From Harmothoe impar (taxonomy: Eukaryota; Annelida; Polychaeta; Phyllodocida; Polynoidae), in contig OX381720.1 of the NCBI GenBank assembly GCA_947462335.1, positions 42,267,152 through 42,331,151 on the forward strand: a stretch of 64,000 bases of DNA, read 5' to 3'. The translations under genes were made by a program, and so were the position numbers. The notes below the pieces were generated by a model. It worked only from the letters and a program-made list of their open reading frames with translations, was not told the origin of the DNA and searched no databases. Of this stretch, positions 44,421 through 56,796 are shown piece by piece. Position 1 is the stretch's first letter. Each line of letters opens with the position of its first letter.

Positions 44421-44516
44421 ATGGCAGGGGTGTTCGATCTTGAGTTACACGACGAGACGTCTGGTTGCGATGACCTCTCGGACGACGATATCATCCAGGT
44501 GGAGGACCGGGTGGAG
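44421..44516 (+). CDS. RPS6KB1: Ribosomal protein S6 kinase (p70 S6K), first coding exon
   Basis: Encodes 32 residues, starting MAGVFDLELHDETSG and ending in a phase-0 donor GAG|GTAGGT. The MAGVFD start matches the p70 isoform start of vertebrate S6K1 (MAGVFDIDL), and an acidic Asp/Glu/Ser run follows as in the vertebrate protein. FDLEL (residues 5-9) fits the TOS motif F-[DE]-x-[DE]-[LIVM], which binds Raptor and lets mTORC1 phosphorylate the kinase. An in-frame stop just upstream rules out a p85-type N-terminal extension in this exon. The kinase-domain exons were not found downstream, so the gene must continue past the right edge. The identification rests on a short N-terminus. It is probable because of the start, motif, acidic tail, CpG promoter and splice donor together. 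Confidence 0.75.
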
Positions 44517-46796
44517 GTAGGTGAACCCGCCGCCGGTCGACGATCACGTCGCGGCCGGCTCCGGCGCACGGCCCCCCGCCCGCACTAACTCGCTCTTTTA
44601 CTTGTCGGAAAATCTCTCTCCCAACTAATCTACTCTCCCACAGAATATATACGCCGTTAAAACTGCCGTGGTGTCTCAATTAATGTTTATAGAATCGTTC
44701 AGGGTTGGGAAATGATGGATTGGGGAACTTTTACATAAAAAGAAACAAAGAAGATCAACAGTCGAATCTGACCGAAGTGGTCCCGTCGCCGTCGGTTGCC
44801 GACAGCAGGGACACGAGTGATTAGCGTGTTGGCCGATTATAAAGTAAGATTAGGATCCAGTGTGACAAAAACAAGTTCATTCAATCGGAGAACCACCAAT
44901 CCCGCAAATACTACTGAGTTACATGCTAATGTAGTGTAAATATTTCTACTGTAGTGAATTTCGATCTGAACTTATGAGCGATAATAGAGGAATTTGGGCT
45001 GTAGCTATGAGTGACGGCAAGTCGGCAGTGGTTGTGTGCTGGCAAATACCGTGGTATCTAAGTGTGTCAAAGTCTATCAATCCGTAAATCTGGCTTGGAT
45101 CTATCTATTTGTGCGAGTCTAACTTCGATGGATTCTTCTCTACCTTCCAAGACCCCCATGGCCATGGACATGGTGTTGTCATTGCCATATTATATATATA
45201 TATGTGGGCCTAATTATTTGATAGGGATGGATTTGTCATTTTGATTTTGATTTTGATTGGGGGAGGGGGGGGCGGTCGATTGTGAATATGTTTCACTTTT
45301 TTGGCTTAAAGTTAAATAAAAAGAAGAGAGGCAATGTGTCTTGATACTTAATCAGGGACAAGTATGTGATGTGTCCCGGGTTCGCACTTCACCAAGTTCA
45401 CCCCATATAATTGATATTTCACAATAGGATATAATATGTATAATGTATTTAGCAATTGATAGACTTTGTTGACGTGAAGTTTGTAAACCTCAAAAATGGG
45501 ATGGATGCTCCATTAAAGTCACTATTAATCGTAATCTGCAACTAATATGATCATGGGTCCCCCATTTTATGTGTTGAATTTATGCAATGAGTCACTGTGT
45601 ACGCTGAATTGGGTATTAATAGCAGCAGTATATACCTACGGTATTACATTAACCTTAATAAGGACTGATTTCATCATTTATAAGAAATGAATCCTGCAGT
45701 CACCCTACTTCCAACCTAAAAATGAAAGAATACAGTTTAATACGCAGTAATACATTCTAAACATAGTGCTATGTACACTGGTATAGAGCCTCAGGGTTGT
45801 TTATACATGTAGAATAGAACATGGTAGTTATGTGTAGATAAGCAAGTCACTGGGAAACAAGTCGAGGCCTGTGTAATAATAATTGTACTAGTCGTAGTAT
45901 CACTCTCAGTCTCATCCTTGACCCAGATAGCATCAGGGATCAAAGGTGATGCCCAGTCAAGGGGGGACAAGAACAGATCCCTTACTGTATCGTTGATACA
46001 GTGATAGTAATAAACGACATTTATATTATAGATGAGTGAGTGGCGCCGTGTTTAATTGCAAAGACCTCAAAAGAGTGCAGCAGGTATAAATGCAGGGTAA
46101 ATGAGGGTATTGAAATTAGGAATCTATTTTTTTGGGGGGTTGCCTGGAGCGTAGCGACCTGACGTTGCTCAGCAACGTCATGGCAATCCTATTAATGTTT
46201 TCGTTTTGCCTGGCCGCTGCATGGGGCATCTGTGACGTCACAGGGCGGATTATGACAGTCAAAATAATGTCACGGGTGCGACCATAACGCCGTAGGCTTC
46301 CCAGGTAACAAAAAAACGTTTTGAGAAACACGTTTAGGCCAATATATAAAGTTTTGTATGAAGTTTGTTCCTGCAAACGGTTTTTAAATGTTTTAAAAAA
46401 AGTCACGGGCCAATCTATGACGTCATAGGGCCACTTGTGGTATTGAAAATAAAACTGTTGGTGCGGCCATGTTCCATAATCACCTCGTCATCACGAAGTG
46501 TGCCCTCGGTAAAATCCTAATTTCGCTGTGTCGAATTTTAGAAAAGTGCCATGTCGCCGTGTCGATTTTTATTTGGCGATGCAGGGTGCACCAAAACTAG
46601 TGCCACTAAGCCTGAGCCTAGACCAAGGTCCCTTGGTAGGCCTATGTTTCGAGAGGGGGCGGAGATTCTGTGACTGGGAAGGAGGGGGGAGGGGCGGAAA
46701 ATTTATATTTTTAATTTTTTTGATATAGGCCTATAAAGCACTATGATGGAGTTGGACTGATGGTGATCTGCGATCTTACTACAGACAAATGGCCCT

Positions 46797-46995
46797 AGAC
46801 CCCTAAATTCGACATGGCGACATGGGCATTTCTTAAATTCGACATGCGACATGAGGCCTAGTGACATGCGACATGAGGCTTAAAAAGATAGTGACATGGG
46901 ACATAGACAGTTCTTAAAATCGACATGGGACATGAGCATTTTTAAGCGACATAGACATGCGACATGGCCATTTCTTAAAATCGACATGCGACATG
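46797..46995. repeat. CGACATGCGACATG tandem array
   Basis: Variants of AAATCGACATGCGACATG(A/G)G(G/C), joined by TTTCTTAAA, repeat about nine times. The complement of this unit forms the short repeat at 41335-41425 with the same GGGGACCCCC border. Confidence 0.65.
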
Positions 46996-47455
46996 GGGAC
47001 CCCCCCATCAAGGGCCCCAGACAACATGCCCCCCCCCCAGTAGGCCTACATGTGTAGCCTACTATGGGCAACCCCGACCGTGGACAAAGCCACTTTTCTT
47101 GTTAAACAATATTTCAACTTTATTTCTCACATATGATCCGAGTGAAGTTTTTACAATGTATGACATACATGTGCTCCTCCATTCTGGTGACTCAATATAA
47201 GGAGTGTATATTACATACGGGTTTACCGGTACTCAATGATAACTGGATTGAGAAATAAAGTAATGGGAAGGGCTTATCAACAGATAATATTATGCCCTTA
47301 CCATGGGCTAGATTCATGTAAAAAGGACACGTTTTCTTTAGTAACGATAGGACAAAATATGCGACAAAGAGAACATGTTTTAAGTCTTGCGTCACCCCAA
47401 AATAAATTGAATTAATTGCTATACATCAAGGTACAGAATAGATATAGATATTAAA

Positions 47456-47830
47456 TTACTTAGGGATAGTATTTAGCATCACCTCTTTGACTTTGTCTTT
47501 GTAATCACATTGGATGTTTAATGACCTAAGATCAGCAGTTTGCTCATTCCAAAGCCTAGCGCACATCACCTCAGGGCATTTTTCATATGCTGCGGAATGG
47601 ATCGTCTCATAATTTAACAAGGGTGCAACATTCGCACGAGTTGGCCTAACCACATTCTGTAAGTACAGACCATCACTATGGACTCTCTTAAAAGCTAACA
47701 ACTTAGTGTGGTAAATTCTGCGCTCACTTAGTATAGGTAGGTTCGCAAGACGATGTACATCAACTGAAGGGGTTAATATATTCAGACCCAGACATGTTTT
47801 TAAACATTTATTCTCTATTCTATTCTATAT
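47456..47830 (-). mobile_element. Possible LINE C-terminal fragment
   Basis: The minus frame 47456-47701 contains VVRPTRANVAPLLNYETIHS, then a Cys-rich part, ARLWNEQ and a final KEVMLN. The order of a TR motif, a LWN motif and a short Lys-rich end resembles the tail of reverse transcriptase proteins of non-LTR elements. The match is by general pattern only and could be wrong. Confidence 0.35.
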
Positions 47831-48749
47831 TCTATGGACGGAAAGCTGCTGTGACTGACACTATAGTTTCTCCCCCGTGTATTTGAATTTATGTCCATGC
47901 CAGTCATTCATCACATAGCTTCGATCATACATAGATCCAATCACTGCTGTATTGAATAAGTAGCTTTCTAAATATATATATCCAAAACGAGTGAAACCCT
48001 TTAACCATATGACAGTCTGGTTTGCCACATAGGCCCCCACCGGACGTTAAACTACTCAATCAATCTATATATATATATATACACGTCTATCGTTTAATGA
48101 TGCATATTTTTTTATTTACGTAGATAATATATACAAACTCTTTGTCGGTCTGTATGACAATGGAGCTATATCGGGCGGGTTTCATCCCACCTCGTACTAC
48201 AATTTGTACAGTACACCAGATAAACTAGTTCAGCAGTTTTCGATTTCATTTTCTTTATCTCGAGAAAAAGAAGGTAAGTCATTTATAATGAAAGAGGGTT
48301 ACCCATTTTGTATACGCAGAGTTATTCTGTGTGTAGAGGAGAAGAAAAAAAACAGTGTATTCAAATCGAATAGGAAATCCCATGGTGAGGCGAGGAAGGG
48401 AGGAAAGAAAAAAAGTATATACCGGTATGTGTTGAACAACCTCAAGAACAACTCATAGCAAAACTATTCCAAAAATGGCGAGGTACCATGTTATCAATAG
48501 CTGAGATGATCTGGGTACTGTATGACACGAACATTAAAGCACTATATTGCCATTAAAGGGTTAACTTAATGGGTGGAAGCTGCTGTATAAAGGGGTAAGG
48601 GGGGCCTCGTTAGTACAAGAATAGACTCTCCCTCAGAGTCCCTGGTCTGCCTTTAGGATCTCCAGCTGCTGTGTACTCTCTGACCCTGGTGTGGCCGATA
48701 GTCGCCTGAATCCGGTTACATAACTCAAACAATGCCACGTCTAGTCAGC

Positions 48750-49020
48750 CCAGGGTTACAACCACCACCATGCTATAGAGCTGTCACTGGTTACACTGAG
48801 CAGGCAGCCATCTTGTCCCCCAACACTACAGGACCGCCAACATGGCATTGGACTGCCACAGGTCACCCTGAGCAGGCAGCCATCTTGTCCCCCAACACTG
48901 CAGGACCACCACCATGCTCTAGGGCTGTCACTTGTCACCCTGAGCAGGCAGCCATCTTGACCCCCAAACCACCCCCATGCTGTCACTGGTCACCCTAGGC
49001 GGGCAGCCATCTTGTCCCCC
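48750..49020. repeat. Minisatellite, ~70-bp unit, about 4 copies
   Basis: Units are built from GCTGTCACTGGTCACCCTGA, GCAGGCAGCCATCTTGTCCC and CCAACACTGCAGGACC. The last unit is shortened. Open frames on both strands (48732-48998 plus, 48756-48986 minus) stem from the repeat. Confidence 0.8.
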
Positions 49021-49119
49021 AACAAGACTATGACTAATAATATAGGACAGGGCAGACAGCCACCCATCATACTGCTGGCAGTATTTAATGTCAGTAAAGA
49101 ACACCTTCATTTCATTCCA

Positions 49120-49445
49120 TGTGGAGAAATAAAGTTACTATGCCTGAGTACTAGAACGGCCATTCTCCACACCCCTGTGGAGAAACTGATGCTCATTCTC
49201 CTCAGCTCCATTCTCCACGGTTTAGTTGTGAAACCAATCTTTAAATGTCATTTTAAAATGGAATTGATCAACATTCACATGAAATAAACTCAGAGATCCA
49301 CTCAAATCAGTCTGAACTCATGGTTTCTCCACTCGTGAGACCTTGGGTCGCATCACACTCGGCTGCGCTTCGTGTGATACGACCCAAGGTCCCACTCGTG
49401 GAGAAACCTGTTACTAAAGTATCAGGCAGATTATTGTGGACCTCT
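49120..49445 (+). mobile_element. Dispersed GTGGAGAAACC repeat (forward copy) with inner hairpin
   Basis: Relative of 31780-32030 in the opposite orientation. Shared pieces are GTGGAGAAACTGATGCTCATTC, GTGAAACCAATCTTTAA and GATTATTGTGGACCTCTGT. Inside, CCTTGGGTCGCATCACAC pairs with GTGTGATACGACCCAAGG around a TCGGCTGCGCTTC loop (about 49341-49389), a strong hairpin. Confidence 0.65.
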
Positions 49446-49945
49446 GTCTATGTACTCCTATAACAATGTCATACCTTCTCAATGCCATGGGTGGGGTGGC
49501 AAACAGGCCAATGCCTTATTATTTTGCCTTTAAGATCAACACCTACCGCCATTTTGTGTTACACCCTCACTGTTTACTTACTCTTTAGTATATTTTACAC
49601 CCCTTTTACATTACTCTTTTAATAGTACCTCTATACCACATCAACCCAGTTGACTATATTTTTTGTACTCTGTACAAAAACCAATTACGCAAATATGTAT
49701 ACATACGACCATGACTTATCACTCATAGGGGCAGCCATCAATAGGAAGCCCTCCCAAGAGATCCGTAACTGCCTTGTTCCCCAGGACATCATTTATGTGA
49801 ATTGCCGTGTATGATACTATGGTAACGGTTATACAAAAAACAGAGATACAGGGTTCTTCCAAGGTGGGGATGTGGGGTATACAGCAGAAATAAAGTGGAT
49901 ATTTACAGAACCCCAGTACATGAATTTATAGTAGTTCCCAATTAT

Positions 49946-50687
49946 CGTAAAACCTCGTGTATAAGCCGCACCTAGAGTAGACTGGACGCCCCCTCAACAC
50001 TACGTTTATTGAGACAGGTCCAAAGCTCCGTCACTCCTATCTGACATGACCTTGAACCCACTGTAACTAAGCAACGGGAGTACTTCCTAAACTCCTGTCC
50101 AGGAGAGTGGTAACTTTACGTCCGCACACACTGTTCTAAAGGGAGTGAATCAGCATAAAAAATGTAAACAAATCAAAGAGAGAGAAAGTAGAAAACTCAT
50201 CCATTCAAATGTGCTTGTTCTATATATAAATTTAATTCACACCATGAAATTGCTTTTAGTTGTTTCGACCTGAGAAGTCCCGGAAGGGTCCAGGCCGAGC
50301 TCTTTACCCATCCCTACAACGGGGGAGAAACGGGAGTATAGGCATCTAGCTGGATGCATTATCAGCCAATCAGATAACACCCTGCATTCACTGCAGAATT
50401 TTTAGGGTTCATTATGTAACAGCTTGTACCAATGTGACCGCTGTTATCAGTGCTTATGTCACCAGTTACAACCTCAAGTAATAGATGCGCCCATAGGACG
50501 TCCAGATTGGCCCCTATAGAGACGCATGCACACCAGTCTACACCTAGAGTTTGGGCCGATTCTATAAGCCGCACCAGCAATCTGATTATGGTGACTTTTG
50601 TACTGTATTATGATAGCAAAAACTCATGGGGCGATCCTATCTGACTCGCGCACTAGCCGTGGCTTATAATTATGTGAGGTTTTAGGG
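49946..50687. repeat. Dispersed GTATAAGCCGCACC repeat, paired copies
   Basis: GTAAAACCTCGTGTATAAGC with CGCACC at the left and an inverted partner (GCCGTGGCTTATAATTATGT with GAGGTTTTA) at the right bracket 0.7 kb. A middle unit CTATAAGCCGCACCAGCAAT is also present. A different repeat (GCGCCCATAGGACGTCCAG, also at about 55975 in complement) lies between them. Confidence 0.55.
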
Positions 50688-51109
50688 CAGTTCCATTTTC
50701 TACCACCACTATCACTATGTCGCTGCAGTCCACCTACTACACCCTTATAAACTCAACCATAGCCCCTATGTACACTAGCGTATAGCGTACCGGGTGTAGA
50801 TGTTTTGCCCTATATCTATAAATGCCTGTTTAGCCTTTAGGCATTGGATTGAAACTTAACAAAAGTATACCCAACCACCTCACCAGATGACCCCAAGGCC
50901 AAAGTTCACCAAGGGTCATTGTATTCAGACAGTAGAGGTCACGTGGTTTATGATAAGGGATTATCTTCTTATCTGAGGTCGGTTCACATAGCCTCATGCT
51001 AATCTCAATGGTAATCTCAATGGTGAAGGTAGCTGTAAATGATACCACATGTTACTCCACACACAGGGTAGAATATTAAACCTTTTGTTGTCAGGAATAA
51101 TGTTGATGC

Positions 51110-51400
51110 ATTAAATTAGGCTTTGGACGATTGGCTCGCTGGTGTTGTTTTCATGCGTCTTGCTGGCCCGACAGGCTTGATACACTCCGAAGTGCTATAA
51201 TGCGCTACGTTCTCGGTCGTCATGATGCATGCATGCAGACCTGGCGCGTCTACTCCCCATGCCTGCAATCATATATCCCGACCCTTCAGTAGTGTATCTG
51301 CCCCAAAGGGTCGGCATTGATACCTGAATTCAGGACTGCAGTCAACCATCATGATGACAAAAGACATAGCAGATTAAACCAATGTACAGTCTATAAGGGA
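51110..51400. repeat. ATGCATGAATGCA-type dispersed repeat
   Basis: GATTGGCTCGCTGGTG, CATGCGTCTTGCTGGCCCG, GTCATGATGCATGCATGCA and CAACCATCATGATGACAAAA follow each other, two family units in mixed orientation. Confidence 0.5.
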
Positions 51401-51490
51401 TAATAGAACCAAACAGAAGATTGACACTAAAAGATATCCTGGCGCAATATGGTGTGACATACCTAAATATATTTATATACACAATATAAT

Positions 51491-51660
51491 CCAGGTGAAA
51501 CTGCATGAGTCCAAAGGGTGAGTGGTGTTAACTTGGACACCCACGCTACTTACAGATATAGCCAATCTCGCTCCGAGTCTATGCCTTAGTACCGTTAGGG
51601 TCTACTGAGTTAATCCAGGTGAAACTATATGAGTCCAAAGGGTGAGTGGTGTATGCTGTA
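51491..51660. repeat. Direct repeat ATCCAGGTGAAACT...GGGTGAGTGGTGT
   Basis: A ~47-bp sequence starting AATCCAGGTGAAACT and ending AAGGGTGAGTGGTGT occurs at about 51490 and again at about 51612 with two or three changes. Confidence 0.6.
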
Positions 51661-51837
51661 CACAGTATCGACCAAGTAGTTCACATGTATAGCACTAGGT
51701 GGTGTGGCATTAGCAGTTCATCCCCTTACTACCTTACACCTACTGTACTCCAAGCATAAGCTGCCTAGGTTAGAAGTTAAAGGAGTAATATGGATATATA
51801 TGTGCACTGGATATATATGTGTACTACATGTATTAAT

Positions 51838-51905
51838 AGTGTAAATTCCCGCGTATAACTCTTTATAATACCCACCATGTGGGGTACGAGTTATACTAGG
51901 GTATT
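51838..51905. repeat. Dispersed GCGTATAA repeat, short palindromic copy
   Basis: GTGTAAATTCCCGCGTATAA pairs weakly with GGGTACGAGTTATACTAGGG, making a minimal member of the family seen at 2286 and 22934. Confidence 0.5.
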
Positions 51906-52714
51906 TATTACTGGACATCGATTCTCTGTCTCTTTGTAGCTCTATAGTGATCGATGCCCAGTTTTATACTTCAGACCAGTGGCTCATTTTGGCTGTTTTT
52001 CGCCTCACAGATTGCTCCTAGCGCAAAATCCTGACTAGGTGTCAATATATTCTCTATGCCAATGTGTAATATGAGGGTAGAAAACAGTGGAACCTCAGTT
52101 AGAAAAAATCCTACTGAACAGTTTTTGAGAAAATTAGGGTTTTGTTGCCCTTTTTTGCTGTTTTTAGTACATTTCCTACATAACCCGTGAACGTCAGCAT
52201 TTCTCAATTTTCAGGTATTTAGAATTAGAATTTGACATTTTTTTATTCGCAGTAGGATTCCTGAATACCGAGCCATTCTAGAAAAGCTATTCTTTGGAAA
52301 AAATACTTAGTATTTCTTGATGATTTTCGTTGCACAAATTTAGGTTGTAATATAAAAACTGCATTGTCATCCAATCAAAGTGTTTGTGCACTGTTGATGG
52401 TCACCCCCTCCCACCCTCTTCACTGTGCATTGAAGGAGAACAGGCAGGGGAGGTACACGTGTCTGTGTATAGGCCTCTACCGGGATCGGACTTGTTCCCG
52501 CAGCCACTCTGTGTACACTGACACCAGCAATCTCGTGAGACCTTGGCTCTGCTCTCGTATTGTAGCCTGTTCCCCGGAAGCTATGGTGTGTGAGGGTCTG
52601 GTCACTGCTTAAGTCTCACGATAAAATGCGAGCTCAGAACTAACATGGCCGCCCATACGGAGAAACCAGAGTCATCGCTATAGCTGTTGACCTGGGTGCT
52701 GGGTGCATTTTTAA

Positions 52715-53800
52715 TTTATGGGGTGCCAACTGTTCATGAAAGAAAATTCAAATAGATTTTTTTTTTTTAGTATCAGATTAATGCAACTACAAGTCGTGAT
52801 AGCACTTAAAGCATTCTATTTGCATTAATATGAATGGTGGCCACCTTATGGGGTGCCAGATATTCATGAAAGAAAAATTGATAAGAATTTGTTTTTTATT
52901 AGCATTAAATTGATGCAACTACAATTCGAGATTGCATTTCAAGCATCGGAGCATTCAATGAATGGTAGTCATCTTAAATATATGGGGTGCCAACTGTTCA
53001 TAAATAAAAAAAAGAATAGAATTAGTTTTTTTATTAGTATCAGATTAATGCAACTACAATTTGTGATTGCACTTAAAGCATTGTGGCATGCAATGACTGG
53101 TAGTCACCTTGAATGTATGGGGTGCCAACTGTTCATGAAAGAAAAAAAAGAAAGTTTTTTTTTTAAGAATCAAATTAATGCAACAGCAACTCAAGATTGC
53201 ATTTAAGCATTATGGCATTCAATGGTTGGTGGCCATCTTGAACCTATGGGGTGCCAACTCTTCATGAAAAAAAACACTAAATTGGATGTTTTTAACAGTT
53301 TAAAATTAATGCAACTACATTTCAAGATTGCATTTAAAGCATTGTGGCATTCAATGAATGGTGGCCATCCTAAACCTATGGGGTGCCAACTGTGTTTGAA
53401 AAAGGTATCAAATAGAAATGTTCTTATATAGATATCAAATTAATGCAACTACAATTCTTCATTGCACTGAGAGCATTGTGGCATTTACTAAATGGTAGCC
53501 ATCTTGAATGGGTTGAATGAAGGAAAAATCAAATAGGATTTGTTTTTTTGATAGTATCAAATTAATGCAACTACAAGTCAAGATTGCATTTCAAGCATCG
53601 GGACATTCAATAAGTGATAGCCATCTTGAATCTATGGGATGCCAACTGTTCATGAAAGAAAAATAGAATAGATTTTTTTTTATTAGTATCAAACTACTGC
53701 AACTGCAATTCGAGATTACATTGAAAGCATGGTGGCATTCAATCAATGGTTGCAATCTTGAATTTCGAAATGTACATACACACAGACATATAGGCATGAA
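52715..53800. repeat. Satellite-like tandem array, ~130-bp unit, about 8 copies
   Basis: Each unit runs TATGGGGTGCCAACTGTTCA, TGAAAGAAAAA, a T-rich stretch, ATCAAATTAATGCAACTACA, GATTGCATTTAAAGCAT, then a GGCATTCAATGAATGG segment and CCATCTTGAAT. GGGGTGCCA or a close variant recurs at about 52720, 52850, 52984, 53110, 53249, 53379 and 53637. Units differ by point changes and T-run length, so this is an old array. Frames such as 52853-53206 and 53222-53431 come from it. Confidence 0.85.
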
Positions 53801-53974
53801 CATGGTGTTCTCCTTCATATAGATATTCATGGATTTCTACTTCTAATAAATATAGCTTTCTGTTACATGGATGTCGATGTCCAGTTTTAGATATATATCC
53901 ATATAGTGCATTGGAGTGCTATAATGTTGGACTGCTGTATATTTACTATAAAACAGAAATTAAGTGCCAATCAG

Positions 53975-54035
53975 CATACCCGGGGCCGGGTGCGGGTTAT
54001 ATGATTTTCCTGAGTTGGGGTGCAGGTTACCGTAC
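53975..54035. repeat. Dispersed GGGTGCGGGTTAT repeat, short copy
   Basis: GGGCCGGGTGCGGGTTATAT and GGGGTGCAGGTTACCGTACC are two tandem family units, followed by degenerate CATGTCG-type sequence to about 54190. Confidence 0.45.
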
Positions 54036-54834
54036 CGTCGTGAATAAGCGCCGGAGGGCCATGTCGTCGTAATGATTTTTAGGTATATAAGAACTTAGAT
54101 AAAACCTCCTGCAGATCGATTTTTATCCCATATTCTCCTCTGTCCGTCGATTTTTAAAATGGCCGGAAATGGCTGTGTCGCCCTTGTCAAATTTAATCCA
54201 TGTAGAGGCACAACGCTGGCCCGGGAGCCAATGGCCCGTCATTTTGGGTCCGGGTCCGTAGTTTTCTGAATATTTAAATTGATACGGGCCCAGGTGGCCC
54301 GTAGCTACCTTCATCCCAATTTTCAGCTGTAAACATGGACATTAACTCAATCATTAAGATAAAGTGTAGGCATGTGATACATCAATGGAAAGGGAAAATT
54401 ATTCAGGAGGAGGGGGTCAGTTACTCAAATTGTCAACGGATGAGCAGAATCAGAATGCAGCATTTGGTTTATAGATTTTCAAAATCTTCCAGGGGGCATG
54501 CCCCCTCCTCCCTTTGCTTTGTCGCAGTTAGTAAGCAATACTTCAATTGAGTGCTGTATTTGTGGTGTCTTTAAATACCTTATATTGTGACTTTAAAACA
54601 TTTTCCAACAGTTTTAAAATTTTTATATTAGGCCCTGCCAGGTCAATCAGATAATCTTTGTTAGTTATTAGGTTTGCACCTTCAGGATTAGTTCCACCAC
54701 TATACATTGTTTTTAATACACGAATGCAGCAAAAAATGCCCCTCTAGACCGTTGATGTATGGAGATCACTTGATACAATATTAAAGAGAATGCACCTCTG
54801 TCTAGGCCAAATAAATTACTTTAAAGTTTTGAAC

Positions 54835-54925
54835 TTGAACTTTGTGCTGCATTGGTGCGACGTGCCGACCAGACCCTACAGTGTGACAGAATCTGTATGA
54901 TGCAGCGTCACTGAGTGCCTCAACA
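54835..54925. repeat. ATGCATGAATGCA-type dispersed repeat, diverged
   Basis: GTGCTGCATTGGTGCGACGT and TGTATGATGCAGCGTCACTG are diverged inverted halves of the family core. Confidence 0.4.
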
Positions 54926-55479
54926 TGCGGACATGAGTGACTACAGGGGCCCAATTCTGGGAAGGTCTTATCATTAAGGAATCTGACCACAACAATAGGT
55001 CCACGTGGTAATGTTTGAAGTTTCTAGATAAATGTTTTTACAGACAGAGTAAAAAAGGTTTTAATAATAATTTTTTTTAAACAGAGACAAGAAGACAAAG
55101 GTATACGTTATCTTTCTCGTAACAGTGTGTCCTCTTGACGTGTCCTATTACACGTACAACAGACAACTAGTTTTGAGACAACAGAAGAATATGACGAGGA
55201 TAATTTTTGCACCCTGCCACTACTCAATCAGAACTAGTTTTAAGACAACAGTGGACAGTCATGTAGAAAGGATGCCCTGTATGGCCTGTATGGGACATCC
55301 TTTCTATGCGACTGCTAACACTGAAAAAAAAAAGTACCCGATAGGCATCATTGTATTAAGCATCCTTTGTATGTGACCGCTTAATATATAAGTGAATAGG
55401 CGATCTGAAGCATTTCTTTGTCAAATCAGCAACTCATAGTCAGAAGGACACTGGGTGTGGATGATGTCTAATTTGTTGT

Positions 55480-55870
55480 CATACTGTACCAATGTTGCAC
55501 TGGCGACGCAGCATATAACTATAGTATAAAGACATCATGAATGCAGCACTGCCACTGGCCAGTTTCGTACCTGCGCTGCATTCGTGCATCATGACCTCCA
55601 AAGGGCATAGTGCATTAAACCACTATGTTGCCCGTATTAGTGTGTGTATAAACTGACCGTGTATTGGCTCAGGATATTTATCAGTATTTAAGTCACCTAT
55701 GCGGCGCCAGCGAGGAAGTATCAGTAAGGCGAGTAACTCGCCCGCGCAACCCCTTCAGGGATATGAATTCCATGGGATCATTACGATGCATGAATGCTGT
55801 ACCCCATATTCATGCATTATACCCTATATAAGTTTACAGTGCATTAAAGATTTAATCCATATTGATATGT
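55480..55870. repeat. Two ATGCATGAATGCA-type repeats in a row
   Basis: First unit: CCAATGTTGCACTGGCGACG, CATCATGAATGCAGCACTGC, TGCATTCGTGCATCATGACC, GTGCATTAAACCA. Second unit: GCGAGTAACTCGCCCGCGCA, ATTACGATGCATGAATGCTG, CATGCATTATACCC. The palindrome GGCGAGTAACTCGCC is a good family marker. Confidence 0.6.
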
Positions 55871-56149
55871 GGGTAATTGATGGGTGGGAATAGAGTGTAA
55901 GGTGCCATGTTTTGGTGGTTGACAGCAGGCGACCTGGTGTGAACCTCACCTTGTGACACCAGTACTATAGGGGTCAAGCTGGACGTCCTGTGGGCGCATC
56001 CATTACTTAAGCCTGTAACTGGCGAGATGAGCACTGATACCAGCGGTCGTATGGGTACAAGCTGTTACATAATGCACCCTAAGAATTCCGCAGTGAAGGC
56101 CAAGGAGTTATCTCATTGGTTGATCATGTATCCAGCTACATGCCTATAG

Positions 56150-56330
56150 GGGCTTAACCCTCTGAGGACCGCATAGTGCTTCAACGCATTATGATACATG
56201 AATGCAACCCTAGTGAGGAGCTATTCACTTCAGTGTTGCATTCATGCATCTTGCTGACCCTACAGGGTTGATACTCTTCTGAAGTGGATACATGTATGCA
56301 TGATGCACCAATGCACCACTCGCCAGCACT
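56150..56330. repeat. ATGCATGAATGCA-type dispersed repeat
   Basis: TTAACCCTCTGAGGACCGCA, TTATGATACATGAATGCAAC, GTTGCATTCATGCATCTTGC, GCATGATGCACCAATGCACC and ACTCGCCAGCACT appear in family order. Confidence 0.55.
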
Positions 56331-56796
56331 ATGTTTGTGCACTACTTTAGTATACTGACAAATGATAATATAAAGAGGCATGGGATTCTGCAGGAATTTT
56401 GGGGAAGAGAGTCACCCCTGTGAATGCACAGATTCACTGAGAAAATATTTAGATGACATTAATCGGGGGTGAGTGATTCGACTCTGGAAGGCTTGGAAGC
56501 TCCATCTCATACAATTAATGTTAAATCGCCCCAAAATGAAGCCTCGCCTCATCATTCTGTCCTTAAAGTGAAAGCAGCAATGTCTGGGACAAAATGGCTG
56601 CCTCGTCATAATCACCGATTGCCGTAGATTAGATGGCGAGTGGCCTGGAGTAAGGGAGACCTGTCTAACAGCTGAGTGTATATTTACACCCCGGTGGTTA
56701 CTTGAGGTGATAGGTTAATGCACAATGTAAATAACCAGATTGGGTGTTAAGTGAGTGATGGTGCCAAGGGTCAAATAATACATATACATGTATATG

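Noticed and set aside
44025..44569. Minus-strand frames over the S6K promoter as a divergent gene
   Set aside because: They overlap the MITE and the plus-strand coding exon, and no protein family or splice pattern was recognised. A divergent transcript is possible but not supported.
48204..48458. 84-codon Lys-rich frame
   Set aside because: Low-complexity, no homology recognised, in repeat-rich intron sequence.
52715..53800. CRISPR-like repeat array
   Set aside because: Units are ~130 bp, diverged and without unique spacers; this is a satellite in eukaryotic DNA.
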